Positions 46,907-58,915 of a DNA stretch of 64,000 bases are shown here, piece by piece. Source of the stretch: Pyropia yezoensis (taxonomy: Eukaryota > Rhodophyta > Bangiophyceae > Bangiales > Bangiaceae). The notes below the pieces were generated by a model. The model searched no databases. It saw nothing but the letters and a program-made list of their open reading frames with translations, and had not been told where the DNA came from. Position 1 is the stretch's first letter. Each line of letters opens with the position of its first letter. The DNA lies in assembly GCA_009829735.1 (NCBI GenBank), contig CM020620.1, positions 19,318,020 through 19,382,019 of the forward strand, in the 5' to 3' direction. A program made the position numbers and the translations under genes.

Positions 46907-49900
46907 TGCAAAGGCCCCTTTATCCGCCAATATTCGTCTTTATCCGTTTTTTATCCGCCGTATTGATTCGTAACTCCATTGCCTAAATCAGAGACGATGA
47001 AGCCCGTTTTAGCCCGTATGGTTCCCGTGACGTTGCTGCTGTGACCCTTCTGCGGCCATCCGGCCCCCGATCTGCAACGTGGCACGAATATGGGCGAATA
47101 CTCACGTCGGAGGACGTGCTCTCAAAGCTACCTACGAGCGAAAGAAGGTCAACGGACTTTTTGTTTCGTGTTCGTACTGTTGACCAGCCTCTGGTAAACC
47201 AATTGAAGCACCCGACCTAGTCAAGATGCGGACTGGATGTGCTCCGAGTGCCAATAAAATTTGCTGACCGAGCCCTGACCCCGCCGGCAGCGGTGCCAGG
47301 CTGCCCCTCATCTCCAAGACACGCGCACTTGTAGCACAGAAAAAATGATATTGCTTCGAGCATCAACGCCCAGCTCTTGACATTTGGCAAGACAAGCAAC
47401 AACGTATATGGGCACCCATCGGTGAAAGGTCCGATGCTCGCGTCATGTGTGCTGCTCTTGTTCTCGAGTTGTTCTCAAGTAGCAAAAGAAGAAACACATG
47501 CGAAGTTCAGTAGTCGGCCTCCGCAGGCCTTGAGCGGCCCCTGGTCTGGTCGACAGCTTTGAGAGCAAAACAATTGCCTTCGTGGCGAACGACGATAACA
47601 TTCTTTGTTATGCATGGCGTTTTACTTCTGAAATAGACACACCTCTGGTTTTGCTGTGATGAGACGAGGCTGTTGCACTCATTTCTTTTTTGTTCAATAT
47701 CTAGATATACAGAATATTGATGAATTTGTATAGCCAATTGTTTGTGCTTCCACGAAAGACCTTGGGTGGTGCCTATCTCACTCTTTGAAGCTTGCGGAAC
47801 CTATTGCAAGCCCCAGAGAAGTCGTTGGTATGCATGCCTACGGGCTCAACAAGTCGCGATACCGTCGACGTAACGGGAGAGCGAACCCGGGCCAATATAG
47901 AGTGCACGATCGTTCATGCGGGCTATCTCGGTTCATGAGAGCTTGAAACAAATGAGGTTTCATTGTATTGCTCTATGCCACATTCTGTCAAAGGCACACA
48001 GACACAGACATTGTCGACTCTCCCGCGCCTCTGTTGGCTGCAACGTTCTCAGATCCTCTAGCAGCCAATCATATTTCCGAGATTGCTGCCAGTGAGAGGT
48101 CGCATTGGGTTTCCTTGAGAGACCCGTGCTTCTTCTGATGGCCCAAGTCTGCCCGACTCCGGGGTGCCGCATCTTCCTTAATCTGTCGAGATCCTGAAAA
48201 AACCTGAGATTTTCATGTGCGATTGCAGCCTTTGGGGGGCACATGTGGTGCTTTTTTTTATTTAGACTTCTCATTATTTGAGACACTTGAAGTTTGTCGT
48301 TTGAGGGCAGTACTCGATGCAGATCGTCAAGCTGTCTCTTCTCGTGCTTTTCGTTTTCTCCCTGCTTTCTTTGTCTCCATGCTATACGCGCCTTTCTCCC
48401 TCTCAGAATGTCAGGTATCTTCCAACGGAAGGTCGGAGAGTGTCCAGTTCTTTCGGAACCAGAGGTCTACCTCATTTAGAAAGGCCCGTGACCGAGGTCC
48501 ATCTCAACTGACGCACAATTTCGAAACCACGGAAGCCACTGAAGAAAAAGCAGCTTCATTGGAAAGAGCAGCTGACGGACTGCCCTTTGGCGACCAGACA
48601 TTGCTCATCTAGGTCTTCCTCGACCCCGTCATGGCAGTAGACAAAAGTATTACGTGCTGTTCTTGAAGGCTTCTCAGGCTTCTCCGAGTTCTCACGGAGA
48701 CGGGGAGAGAGCCGTCTGCGGCTGCCCGCGGCATCGGCCCGACCCCCCGTGTCGTGGCCTACCCCACCGCGTGTACACCCCTCCCGTGTCCCACTTGATG
48801 AGCACGCTGGCAGGGTTTCCCGAAAGGGACCCACCACCGCTCATATGAGGCCGATTACACCGGGACATACCGTCAAGGCACCTGATTGGCTCAGGCCTGT
48901 GGCCCGAAGGTTCTCGGAGGAATGAGAAAAGAACGCTCCGTGTATCTTTTTTCTGCAACGTACCATATGTACGCTATTGCGGCTTCCCGAAATTGGTCCT
49001 GGCGGACCGAGTCGCCACCAGACGGTGCTGTGGCGAAGAGCAGTCAGTGCCGCTATCTCTGTTCATGAGAGAATTCAAAAACCTGAAACGTCCGTCTCCA
49101 CGCTGTCACGGGTGCAGTCGCTCTTGAAGCAGCAGCTGCGGGAGGGGAAAGTTTCCTTATGCTGCGACCCCTTTGAACGGTGGCTGCCACCTCCCCCGCC
49201 GTCGCCCCGATGCTCACTGCCTCCACCTCCTCAACTCCCACCTCCACCGCCGCCCCTACCCCACAGCCGTAACTGCCGCCGGGACAGCCTCTTAGGTGGC
49301 CGCTACAGTTGAGGAACGACGACTGCCAGTTCCATCACCCCAGTTCTAGAGGTACATTCCGTATAGCTAGTCACCTGAGAAGACCCATCTTCATGTGCCC
49401 CACATGACACCGCGCATGGCGGGAGCGACCAGAATCCTTTTTCCCGCGAACAGTTCTCATACACATCACTTAGAACAGCAATTCTGCCTTTGAGGGATGA
49501 TGCCGTAGGCTCAAAAAGATGATACTCTCTTTGTAGGCAGGACTGCTGTGTGTCTCGGTCGCAAAAACCAAAACCTCATCTGTTCCTTCGAATTTTTAGT
49601 TCCACTTGTAGGGGGCACAGTGCCTTAGTCGTCTGGAGGTCACGGAAGTGCACTATCCTTTTCCCAGCAACGTCACTCTGCTTCTCTGTCGAGGCAGAGA
49701 AGAACACAAGGCTTGTTGTTTTCTCCCCTCGAATCAAACGGAAAGTCCGATACGGGGCTACATAAAGTACATTGACACAAGAAAAAAATACTATGGAGTG
49801 AGAATTATGGATGTGAAGATCCGTCAGACACGCCTCTGTCGATCATCCATCGCCGAATCGTGCACCTCGTTGCGCGGTTGCACGGAACCTCCTCACTCCT

Positions 49901-50851
49901 GCTTCCACCCCCTGCGCCCGCAAGCAGGGCTCGCCACCAAAAAGGGGAAGAGGACTTGGACGACGATGATGGGTGTGGTGAGGATGAGGAGGATGACAGC
50001 GAGGCGGGTGGGGGGAATAACCTCAGTGGCATGGACATCTTGTCATGATGAGACTTCCGTACAAGAGCTTCCGCAGCTGTTACCGGTCTCTTTTACGCTG
50101 ATAGAGGTTCAGTTGATCGCAAGTGCTCCCTCCTGTTAACAGCTCGTCGCTACTATCCCACGCGAGCCATGCTGACAGCAGGTCGATACTCTCGACACGA
50201 GGCATTGTGAGCTGCTGCCGCGCAGTAGCAAGAGAGACGGCGAGGAGCATACGAACGGCCCAGCCCGACACCGAATGGGTCATGATGTAACCCCTGTTCG
50301 GGTGAGATCAGAAGCCGCCAATTTGATGTCGAACGGCATTCGGTACCGATAGGCGCGTCCAGATCACACCGGAGAGGCCAGAGGACCCCGTGTTACCCTT
50401 CGGACACGCACTCCGGCCCAAAAACACAGTCTTGGGTCCTGGTATTTTCACAACAAACCCGGAGAATGCTGCGGATCAGCGAATCCAGATGTAAACATTA
50501 GGTACCTAAAATTATGTACTGAAAGTGCAATACGTACCATTGCACGCACTGCTGTTGGTCATGTCTGCATATCACTTATTTTCCTCGTCGGCGACAGGTG
50601 TCTTTAATTGGATCCCAGTACATTGATTCTACCGTCGATTTCTTTGAGCTTCTCATCTAATTTCTTGTTGAAGCAATCGAAACGCTCGACCCAACGAGTT
50701 TCGGCCGTCCGTCGAGGGCCTGTGCGCCCGGGGTCATCCGTGTCGTCGACGTCCCGCCGCCGCGCAGCTATCCCCTTCGCAATCGCCATCCCCGTGCCGC
50801 TCGCAGCCGGAGTCTTGTTGGCCGTGCGCGCACTGCGCGGGCACCCTCAAT

Positions 50852-51752
50852 ATGGGTCACGACTACCGCAAGTGTACGTTGCTATATATGCTTCTATCTA
50901 CCATATTGCCTCCTTTGCTGTTGAGCCTGGCAAGGTCTACTGGCTGTGTTCATTTCACGTGACTGGGGGCCGGCTGGCTCTTTAGGCCTGATTGTCGCCG
51001 TCGAGCGTGTGGTGGGGTATGGGCACGGCTCAATGTGGCGCAAGAGCTGGAGGACCCCTATCTTTTGCTGTGGGTGCTCGACGGCGGGTCCTGACCCCCT
51101 GTGCCGCCCCGTGCTGTCCTTGTTGTTTGTCCACGTTTGTCCTTGTTACTTGGACGTTCGCGTTGCTGTTCTTGCTGTTCCACGTGCAGACTCGAAGACG
51201 TCGCGGACGCCGCGGCGCCCCTTCGAGAAGGAGCGGCTTGACTCGGAGCTGGAGACCGTTGGCCAGTATGGCCTCCGGAACAAGCGCGAGGTGTGGCGTG
51301 TGCAGCTGGTTCTGTCGAAGATGCGCACCACTGCTCGTACGCTGCTGACGCTGGACGAGAAGGACCCGCGGCGGATGTTTGAGGGTGCTGCCCTCCTCCG
51401 CCGTCTTACCCGCCTGGGTGTGCTGGACGAGAAGAAGCAGGCCTTGGATTACGTGCTGTCGCTTAACGTCAAGGAGTTCCTGGAGCGTCGCCTGCAGACG
51501 CAGGTCTTCCGCCTGGGACTGGCGAAGAGCATGCACCACGCGCGCGTTATCATTCACCAGCGCCACATCCGCGTGGGCAAGCAGCTGGTCAACGTGCCTA
51601 GCTATCTCGTCCGCATGGACAGCCAGAAGCACATTGACTTCTCCCTGCACTCCCCGTACGGTGGCGGTCGCCCCGGTCGGGTTCGCCGCCGTGCGCTGCG
51701 CAACAAGGCGAAGAAAAAGGAGTCTGGCGGCGACGACGAAGACGAGGACTAG
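50852..51752 (+). CDS. RPS9: 40S ribosomal protein S9 (uS4)
   Basis: Cytosolic small-subunit protein that binds 18S rRNA early in assembly. Exon 1 (50852-50873) codes only MGHDYRK plus one base; the 316-base intron 50874-51189 has GT...AG ends; exon 2 is 51190-51752. The joined protein has 194 residues, the same as typical eukaryotic S9. Recognisable segments: [53 protein letters not shown], the S4 RNA-binding domain [20 protein letters not shown] and [18 protein letters not shown], then [20 protein letters not shown] and a basic tail ending in acidic residues. Having the intron right after the start codon region is common in ribosomal-protein genes and may serve expression. Confidence 0.95.
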
Positions 51753-52571
51753 ACTGCGATCGGCTGGTAGGTGGTGTCACAGCGCACCCCGCGGCCGAGT
51801 TCGATCTTGGTGTGTGTGGGTGGGCGCGCCAAGCGTTGCGCGGGTCCTCTGGGCGAGTGCGGGTCGTCTCTAGACATGCAAAATATACGCTTTTTTTACG
51901 TTCATGCTCTCGGTCAGGCTGAGCTATGGCCTGAAAAGAACCCGTCGTGACCAGGGTTCCAGCGCTTGGCAAAAATTCTAGACGTCGACTGAGGCTACAC
52001 ACGGCCTGGTAGGGAAACGAGAGGGAGAGTGGTACTGATCTAGTTTGCTCGGTCTCAACAGCTCTCACCAGTAGTGCATGACGCTCGTCCCGTCTCGGGT
52101 CTTATTCACCGCACGAAGCCACAGTTGAGCGTATGTCACCGCCACACGCTCTATCTGGTCGCGCATGACCAATCCCTTCCGAGTCGCCTGACCATGCCAC
52201 CAGCCTAAAGGTGGCCTGCTAGCGCGTCTCGCGGACGGGATGCTATGTAGCGAGGAACAACCCCGCAGGATTCGTGTGTTCCCACGATGACTACAACAGG
52301 CAAAGAAGCACATGCATGCACAAGAGCCCCACGACGAGCCCCGAAGGGCAGGCCTCGCTGGCCTCAGTGACCAATGCAGCAGACGTTGGCGGCCCAGAGC
52401 TGCAGGATTGGCACAATGCCGTCAGGGCCTGCCGGAGCGCTGCCCTAGATGACGTCAACGTGCGCGCAGCGACAGCAGTGGGGGAGACACAGCGCAGTGG
52501 ATGAGCTCCGCCAGGTAGGTCCATGAAGAAAGGTGCAAAAAAGGCAACTCCGCGCGCGCCGACGCCTCCCG
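51753..52571. other. Spacer between convergent uS4 and pyrophosphokinase genes
   Basis: No supported gene. Must contain both 3' untranslated regions; no unusual feature seen. Confidence 0.5.
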
Positions 52572-54055
52572 CTACAGGTCATCGTCAAAGAGTGTTGAGA
52601 CCGACTGCTCACGGTGCACACGGCGGATGGTTTCTGCAAACAGCTTTGCCACGGACAAAACCCGAATGTTCTTCAGCTGCTTCTCGGGTGACAACACCAG
52701 CGAATTGGTTACCGACAGCTCCTCAATGCAGCTGTTGCGGATGCGATCCACCGCTGGCGGCGACAACAGCGCGTGCACGCAGCAAGCCATGATGCGGCGG
52801 GCACCGTGGTCCTTGAGCGCTGCTGCCGCCTGTGTCAGCGTCCCCGCCGTGTCGACCATGTCGTCCACAATCACGCAGTCGCGGTCGCGAACGTCCCCAA
52901 TGACATGCATGACGTGCGCCACATTCGGCGCGCTCCGGCGCTTGTCGATGATGGCAAGCGCAGCGTTGAGACGCTTGGCCAGAGCACGCGCCCGCTCCAT
53001 ACCCCCCGCATCAGGCGACACCACCACAACATCCTTGTTCAGCCCCATCTTAATGAGATGGTCGGCAAAGACCGGGATGGCGAACAGGTGGTCAACCGGG
53101 ATGTTGAAGAATCCCTGAATCTGACCAGCATGTAGCTCAAAAGCAAGCACGCGGTGGGCGCCGGCGGTAGAGATAAGGTCAGCGACCAGACGTGCAGAGA
53201 TGGGCACACGCGGCGCGTTTTTCCGGTCTTGCCGGGAGTAGCCATAGTAAGGGATGACCGCCGTGATGCGCTTGGCAGACGCCCGTTTCAGCGTGTCAAT
53301 GATCAGCAGAAGCTCCATCAGGTGGTCGTTCACCGGCGGGGATGTTGGTTGAACAATAAATACGTCCTTGCCGCGCACGTTCTCCTTGAGGGACACGTAG
53401 CACTCGCCGTCGGCAAAGCGTTTGATTTCCGCCTGAGTAATCTTCACCTTGAGGTCCCGCGCAATCTCTTCTGCCAGCGGGTGGTTGGCGTTACCGGCAA
53501 CGACACGGATTTCATAGTTGAGCGCCTGGGAGCAGAACAAGCGCGGGAAAGGGCAGCACCATGAGAAGAAGCACGCCCCCCAGGATGCGGCAATCGCCAG
53601 TCAGAGACACACGCAGTACAAGGAAATACCCCAGTGACCGTCAGTATGGCACAAGGCACGTCGAGGGCCATGGCGAGCCTGCTTCACGCCACAACAGCAC
53701 GCAGGCCAGGCCGCCAGTCTATCGACACACCCCAAGCATCAGGTGTCCCACGCCAGCAAGCCCACGCCCATTCCTACTTGACTGTCAATGCACACACGCA
53801 ACGCCCCCCCCACTCACGCACCTTGTCCAGGTGGTCTGTCAGCGCCTGGTCCGGCGTCCCAACGCGCATTTCCCGATCACTGGCGTTGCCCCCCGACCCC
53901 CGCCCATTCTCAATCCTTAGCCAGCTGGTGTTGTGGTGCCCATCGGGCGCAGGGACAGCGCGGCGGCCGGGCATCTCTATCGGCGCAGACGATGCCGGGC
54001 GGCCGGGCGGCGCCGTGTCGCCCCCATTGTCCTCGGGGTGGCTGCTGCTCGACAT
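52572..54055 (-). CDS. PRPS: Ribose-phosphate pyrophosphokinase (class I PRPP synthetase)
   Basis: Makes 5-phosphoribosyl 1-diphosphate from ribose 5-phosphate and ATP, the entry metabolite for nucleotide, His and Trp synthesis. Two exons, 54055-53822 and 53525-52572, with a 296-base GT...AG intron in phase 0; the junction is LTDHLDK|ALNYEIRVV. The 395-residue product has a 65-residue Pro/Gly/Ser-rich N-terminal extension beyond the usual enzyme, then the family motifs: IKRFADGECYVSLKENVRG, VFIVQPTSPPVNDHLMELL, AVIPYYGYSRQDRK (ATP-binding loop), SPDAGGMERARALAKRL, and the PRPP loop CVIVDDMVDTAGTLTQAA. PISARLVADLISTAGAHRV and LHAGQIQGFF fit the class I, phosphate-activated type. The extension is acidic in places and not an obvious transit peptide, so a cytosolic enzyme is likely. 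Confidence 0.93.
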
Positions 54056-54838
54056 CCTGCCAGGGGAACGAGCGTGAGGGAGAGAGGGTGGGGGATGCAG
54101 CAGCGCGGGCGACTATCCAGGGGACAGTGACCAAGGAGTCAATGGGCGACACACGCACAGGTGCCGCTACTGGTAGCGTCAGGGGATGTTGGCGTAAGAG
54201 GGATACCGGCAGGTTGGTCCAGGTCAGCGCCCAGCGTTTTGTGGTACGCAACTCTGCTCCTGTGTCGAACGGCCTCAAAGGACCGCTGCCGTGTCTGCGG
54301 CTGCGCCGCCGGCGCTCGCTGGCTGGCCCGCGGAGATGGCGCCGGCCGGGACGCCAAAACCCTGTGTTTCTGCAGACTCCGTTGTGGCCCCTCCCCGAGG
54401 CGTGATCCGACGGCCATCCCGGCGGCCGCTGATTCGCTGTCCTCACCCGCCAGTCCCAATTGAAATTGGATGGAAGCCGGCAGGTGGCGGATGTTGTGCG
54501 CCGTCAAAGCTGGTCACAGACCCGTACATACACCGGCAACATGATTGGCTTGCTGTCAGGGCTGGCGAGAGGGCATCTAGCAAGGGGTCCTGCTGCTGCG
54601 CACGCATCGACGGCAACATGTATCGAATATCGGATAAGGATAAGTGGATATACAAGGATAGCGAGTGGAACAGGACTCGCTGGTGGAACCAAAAGGACAG
54701 CACAGAGGAGGTTTCATCCTCCCACATAAGCTGCCCTCTACCAGCCGGCGGAACGCTCAGCATTGCCAAGGATCAGCTGCATGCTGCATCATCGGCGGCA
54801 GTAAAACGATGGCCTCGCTCTGCCGACGCCATCCAAAC
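54056..54838. other. Intergenic
   Basis: Upstream region of the pyrophosphokinase and 3' flank of the next minus-strand gene. Plus frames here are open in places but carry no domain. Confidence 0.45.
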
Positions 54839-57088
54839 TCATTGCGGCCCAGACAGCCACTCTAGACACTCGGTCGACTCTCCCACGAGGTGCCACCCCC
54901 TCCCCACGCTGAACCCGTCCCTCCCCCCCAGCGCTTGCACCAGCCCAGTCGACGCCGCCGTCACTGCTATGACTGCCACTACCGCCCACGCCACGCCCAC
55001 AAGCCACCAGGGCATCATCGCCGTCGAGCCCGACGCCCGGGTGCCGGTGGCCGCCCCCGCCACTACCGCCACCGCCATCGTCGCCGCCACCAGCTGTAGC
55101 TCTTTTTGCTCTGCGAGTACGGCGGCCGCCACCTCGGCCGCCACCACCGCCTCTCCACACGGCGTCGTGGCAGCAAAGGCGGCGGTCGCCGCGGCCGACG
55201 GGAGTGGTCCACCCGTGGGGGCCGTAACTACTAGCGCAATCACGCCGGCGGCCAGCGTCATGGGCAGGTCGTGCTCTAGCGCTACCACTAGAAGCCACCG
55301 CCCTCGGGCTACCTCCGGGCCGGTCTCAGCAGTCGGCGGGGTGCGAGGGGGGGGAGGCGCTCCGCGGGGGAACGCCCCGCAGCCGCCGCAGCCGCAGTTC
55401 CCCCATTGCGCTTCCGCCGGGCCAGATGGGGGGGCGGCGGGGGCAGCCGCCACTGCCGCTGCCGCCGCCACTGCTCTCGCCCTCTCGGGGTGGGGGGGTG
55501 GCCGGCGGTGCCCCACGGGCACGTCCGCGACAACCACCGAGACGGAGGGCAGTGGCCCGCCACCGTTGCCCCCGACCCCGGCCGTCATGGCGCCCCCTCC
55601 TCGGCGCCTACCCAGAGCCCCTGCCCATGCCTCCGACCGACCCTTGCAAGGGCTGGCTGGCTGCGGCATATCGGTTTGCCAGGGCACGCCGCACAGGTGC
55701 GGTACAGTCGGCGCGGCTTCGCATATGTCATGGCTAGGCGATGGGCGGGTACACCCCAGCCCCGGCTGCCACGAGCGGGGAAGGAAAGGCACGTCGTCCG
55801 CGTCACCGCCGCCACCAGTGCCCTGGCAGCTCATGTCCGTGACGGAGGGGGACAGGGGTAGGACACTCGCGGGAGCCGTGTGGGACCTTGCCGTCGATAA
55901 GGAGCCACAGGCACCTTGTGCCTGGCTGGTCGACGACGGCTGACAGTCGCCAACACGGCTGCTGAAGTGCATGTCACGTTCGTATTCCGGTGCGGCCGAT
56001 ATCGCGGTAGCCGCTGTCGTGGCCTTCTCGGACACAGCTCCCATCGGGATCTCTCCCCTCACACTCCCAGCCGACACATTGGACTGCCCCTTCCGGTCAG
56101 AGGCGTTAGGCTGCTGCTGGTGCCAAGGCCCTCCGACCAGGGCACGGTCTTCTGCTACAGAAGGGGTCGACGAGCCGTCGCTGTCTGCAACGTGGGCGCC
56201 GCCATCAGAGGGTCCCTCCCCACCGCTCTCAACGCTTGTACCGTACGAGGGGGAATCGGCTGACCGAATGTCAGCAAAGCGGCCAGGGTGTCCATGGCCG
56301 GCCGCATCCTCTGGGAGGTTCCTCGACGAGAAGTGGGGGCAGTTGTCATCCCCTTCGGCACCATCCACACCGGCGGCGTCGTCACCACGACGAATGTAGG
56401 CCGCAGGGGGACCCCGATGGTGCCGCCGCGACGCCGAAGCGTCCGCGACCGTCGTCGCCGTCAGCTGCTCTGACCACCCAGCTGCCTCAGCCGAAAGCTG
56501 TGTGGCGCAACCGCGGCCAGGCGGGGCCAGCACCCCGTCCGCACGTCGCGCAGCGGCACGCACCACCGCCCGCTGACCCCGCCGGCCGTCACTATCGCCC
56601 TCGTCAAAGGGAGAGGGACTAACAGGGTCCCCCATCGACGACGCTTCGGACGACCCCGTCACATCCCCGAACGCGGCCGCAGCCACATCTGTGGCTCTTG
56701 TAGGGGTGGCCGACGTGCCAGAAACGCTACGCAACGGCTCCTCAGCAGGGGGGTGGCCACGGCTGTTGCGGTCGTTGCCGCCGGCGCTGCTGCTGCACAA
56801 GTCGCGGGGCAGTCGGCTGTGGCTGCGACTGCGGCCTCTGCGGGTCCCACATGCAGAGCTGTTGCCAGGACGGTCGCTGCTCCGACGACTGCTGTTACGG
56901 ATACCAATGCTGCTGCTATGGCTGTAACGACTGCCATTGCGAAGGTTGCTGCTGCCGCTGCTGCTGCTACTGCTGCTGCCGCCGCCGACGAGGCGGCGGG
57001 TTTTGCCCCCTCCACTCGTGTCGGCCGCACCCGGAGACGAGGCGGCGGACGCGGCCTCTTCCGCCCTACGCCGCCGGGTGTCCACCAT
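54839..57088 (-). CDS. Ser-rich protein with C-terminal membrane segments
   Basis: 749 residues from the ATG at 57088 (an earlier ATG at 57346 would add 86). The N-terminal two thirds are Ser/Gly/Arg/Asp-rich and probably disordered, with Ser runs and Arg-Ser stretches near residues 40-110. The C-terminal quarter has three hydrophobic segments long enough to span a membrane: TLAAGVIALVVTAP, QLVAATMAVAVVAGAATG and WWLVGVAWAVVAVIAVTAAS. A short cysteine cluster (CGCGGCG) lies before the first. No family is recognised. The architecture, a long phosphorylatable-looking tail attached to a small membrane module, fits a membrane-anchored regulatory protein, but that is a guess. The plus strand is open for 550 codons in the same region but is likely a shadow. 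Confidence 0.5.
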   Translation of the reverse strand: MVDTRRRRAEEAASAASSPGAADTSGGGKTRRLVGGGSSSSSSSGSSNLRNGSRYSHSSSIGIRNSSRRSSDRPGNSSACGTRRGRSRSHSRLPRDLCSSSAGGNDRNSRGHPPAEEPLRSVSGTSATPTRATDVAAAAFGDVTGSSEASSMGDPVSPSPFDEGDSDGRRGQRAVVRAAARRADGVLAPPGRGCATQLSAEAAGWSEQLTATTVADASASRRHHRGPPAAYIRRGDDAAGVDGAEGDDNCPHFSSRNLPEDAAGHGHPGRFADIRSADSPSYGTSVESGGEGPSDGGAHVADSDGSSTPSVAEDRALVGGPWHQQQPNASDRKGQSNVSAGSVRGEIPMGAVSEKATTAATAISAAPEYERDMHFSSRVGDCQPSSTSQAQGACGSLSTARSHTAPASVLPLSPSVTDMSCQGTGGGGDADDVPFLPRSWQPGLGCTRPSPSHDICEAAPTVPHLCGVPWQTDMPQPASPCKGRSEAWAGALGRRRGGGAMTAGVGGNGGGPLPSVSVVVADVPVGHRRPPPHPERARAVAAAAAVAAAPAAPPSGPAEAQWGNCGCGGCGAFPRGAPPPPRTPPTAETGPEVARGRWLLVVALEHDLPMTLAAGVIALVVTAPTGGPLPSAAATAAFAATTPCGEAVVAAEVAAAVLAEQKELQLVAATMAVAVVAGAATGTRASGSTAMMPWWLVGVAWAVVAVIAVTAASTGLVQALGGRDGFSVGRGWHLVGESTECLEWLSGPQ

Positions 57089-58915
57089 GAGGAAAGCCAC
57101 CAAGCGACGGGGCCTCCACAGCAGCAGCACAGAAATGAGTGCGGGCCGCTGCTCGGAGGGTGCGCGTCGTCGCGTTGTAGCTGCCAGAAATACGTGCCGC
57201 AGCCGTAAAGCGGAGAGAGTGAGGAGGGCGGCTGGAGGGAAGGAACGATGGGGGAAAGCGTGCCTTACCCGCAGACGCCCGTACTGCTCGGCTTTAAAAG
57301 GCATGTGGAAGAAGGGGGGAGCGGGGAGGGGGCGTTGAACGGTCATGACCCCTCACCATGGCTTGAGTGCACCGGCGGCATGCCTCCCGCCCCCAACTCC
57401 TCCGGGGCTTGCCAGCGGACGCTGGCGGTAGGGGGGCATCCCTGGTGCCCCGCCATCCCCTACAGTTGGCGCTTGTCGGGCGCGAGGGGGGTGGCAGCTA
57501 CGAAAGTATGGCTGCCGGGCTGCCACGCACGCGAACGCCTCCTCCCTGCGCAGCACTGCTTATCACCTGTCAAACTTTTCTTGCTTTTTTGGGAGATTCT
57601 CGAGCAAAAACCTACAGAAAACCTGCATCGACCCCCCCTCAAGGCATCATAGACACCGCTTTTACCCCCGTTTCTTGCTTTCTGCCCATAACAGCTCGGG
57701 CGATTGGTGGTCGCCACCTCCCTTGGTATGATCGGAAGCGCTCGGGGCAGGAGAGCACTCTCGTGAAGCGCAAAGACGCGACCGACCATCGCTACGCTTG
57801 GGAGCAATGTTTAAACAAACGCGTTTAAAAAGCGCGCAATCTCTCGCACTGGTTAAGCAAAAACCTGCGCGACGACAGCTTTCGAGGGTCTGCACGGAAA
57901 AATCTCTCCGCCTTGCTCGACATCTACAACGTGAATTCTGACCAATGGAACGCTCCGTCCAGCAAACAGCAGCGCCACCGCTGTTGTCATTGCTTGATAG
58001 AACACCGACAGCGGCCATCGTGTCGGTCATCCTGGGGGAGATTCTTTGGCCTCAGCCCATCCCCTCGATCAGACAAGCAAAGTTCTGCTCGAGCCGTTCA
58101 TTTTCGTACTCGAGGAGAGCAAGAATTTGCACAACGAAGCAAGAGATCTGGCCAAAATCGGGCTTGTATCTTGACAGGGGACAAGCACTGCTGCGCTGTG
58201 GTCGACTCCGGCGACGCGTGCCATGCCCGTCGACAGTACAGTAGACTATGTAGTAAATACGCCGAGACAAGTAATTTCTACAATTTGTAATTCTCACTCT
58301 CCTGGTGTATGCACAACTACAACGCCATCCACAAGACGGAAGGACGTACGAGTGGTTCGCGCGCGCGCCACCGTGGCAACACAAACCACCACGTCGCACG
58401 AGGTCTGATGGCTGCCCACGTCGCACGCCGACGTTGCGCGCCCACGTCGCACGCCACCTGCATGCGTGGCGCCGTCCCCGACACGTACGCCAACAGGTTG
58501 CGGCTCCACCTTTTCCCGCGGCGAGCCACGCACCAACTGCAGACGGGAAGTAGGCCGCTGCGTCTGCCGGCCCGCCCGGCCCGGCGTCGCCTCGGCGGCG
58601 CGGCCGTCGCCCGGCCGGCCGGCCGCCTCTCACGGGCGCCGTCTTCGTCGTGGCGCCCCCCCGCGCGGGGTCGGGCGCTTCCACATCGCGTGGTCCCGCC
58701 TTAGCAGCCGGCCGGCCGGCCGGCCCTTCTAGCCCCGCCCCTCCTTGCTGCGGTTAGGCGGGCGGCAGCGGCCGCCGCCTGCCTCGCAGCCTGCTGCGCC
58801 AACGTCAGCGGCGGTTGCTCCTGCTGCAGCCGTCTCTCTGCTGGTTGTTTGTTCGGCCGCCTGCCTCTCCCTCTTGCTCTCCCGCCCCCCCCCCCTCCCA
58901 CCCTCCCCATTTGCC
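57089..58915. other. Divergent upstream region
   Basis: Lies between the minus-strand membrane-protein gene and the plus-strand bZIP gene, so it should hold both promoters. 57560-58300 is less GC-rich with no gene. 58300-58460 has the ACGT repeats, and GCCGGCCGGCCGGCC-type inverted words occur near 58610 and 58695. No gene is supported. Confidence 0.5.
58389..58453 (+). promoter_or_regulatory. Three ACGT-core direct repeats upstream of the bZIP gene
   Basis: CCACGTCGCACG occurs exactly at 58389-58400, 58416-58427 and 58442-58453, with a related ACGTTGCGC at 58431. ACGT is the core recognised by plant-type bZIP factors. The repeats are 463-527 bases upstream of the bZIP start. Confidence 0.5.

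Larger units (their letters stand above)
45316..50851. other. Gene-poor stretch, less GC-rich
   Basis: No complete gene is supported. At about 45690-45425 on the minus strand an exon-like segment (PELLHNCQFRYVDVRGALTS, then NSWYVLAYVYGGDDG in another frame) is split by a 20-bp tandem duplication. A compound palindrome lies at 46843-46906. From about 46.9 to 50.7 kb base composition is near balanced and open frames are short; 49927-50048 encodes an acidic EEDLDDDDGCGEDEE stretch, and minus 50789-50604 a short Lys/Glu-rich frame, neither assigned. This may be old transposon debris. Confidence 0.45.

Noticed and set aside
54291-55943. 550-codon plus-strand frame
   Set aside because: The minus-strand frame has hydrophobic segments and balanced parts; the plus frame is low-complexity throughout.
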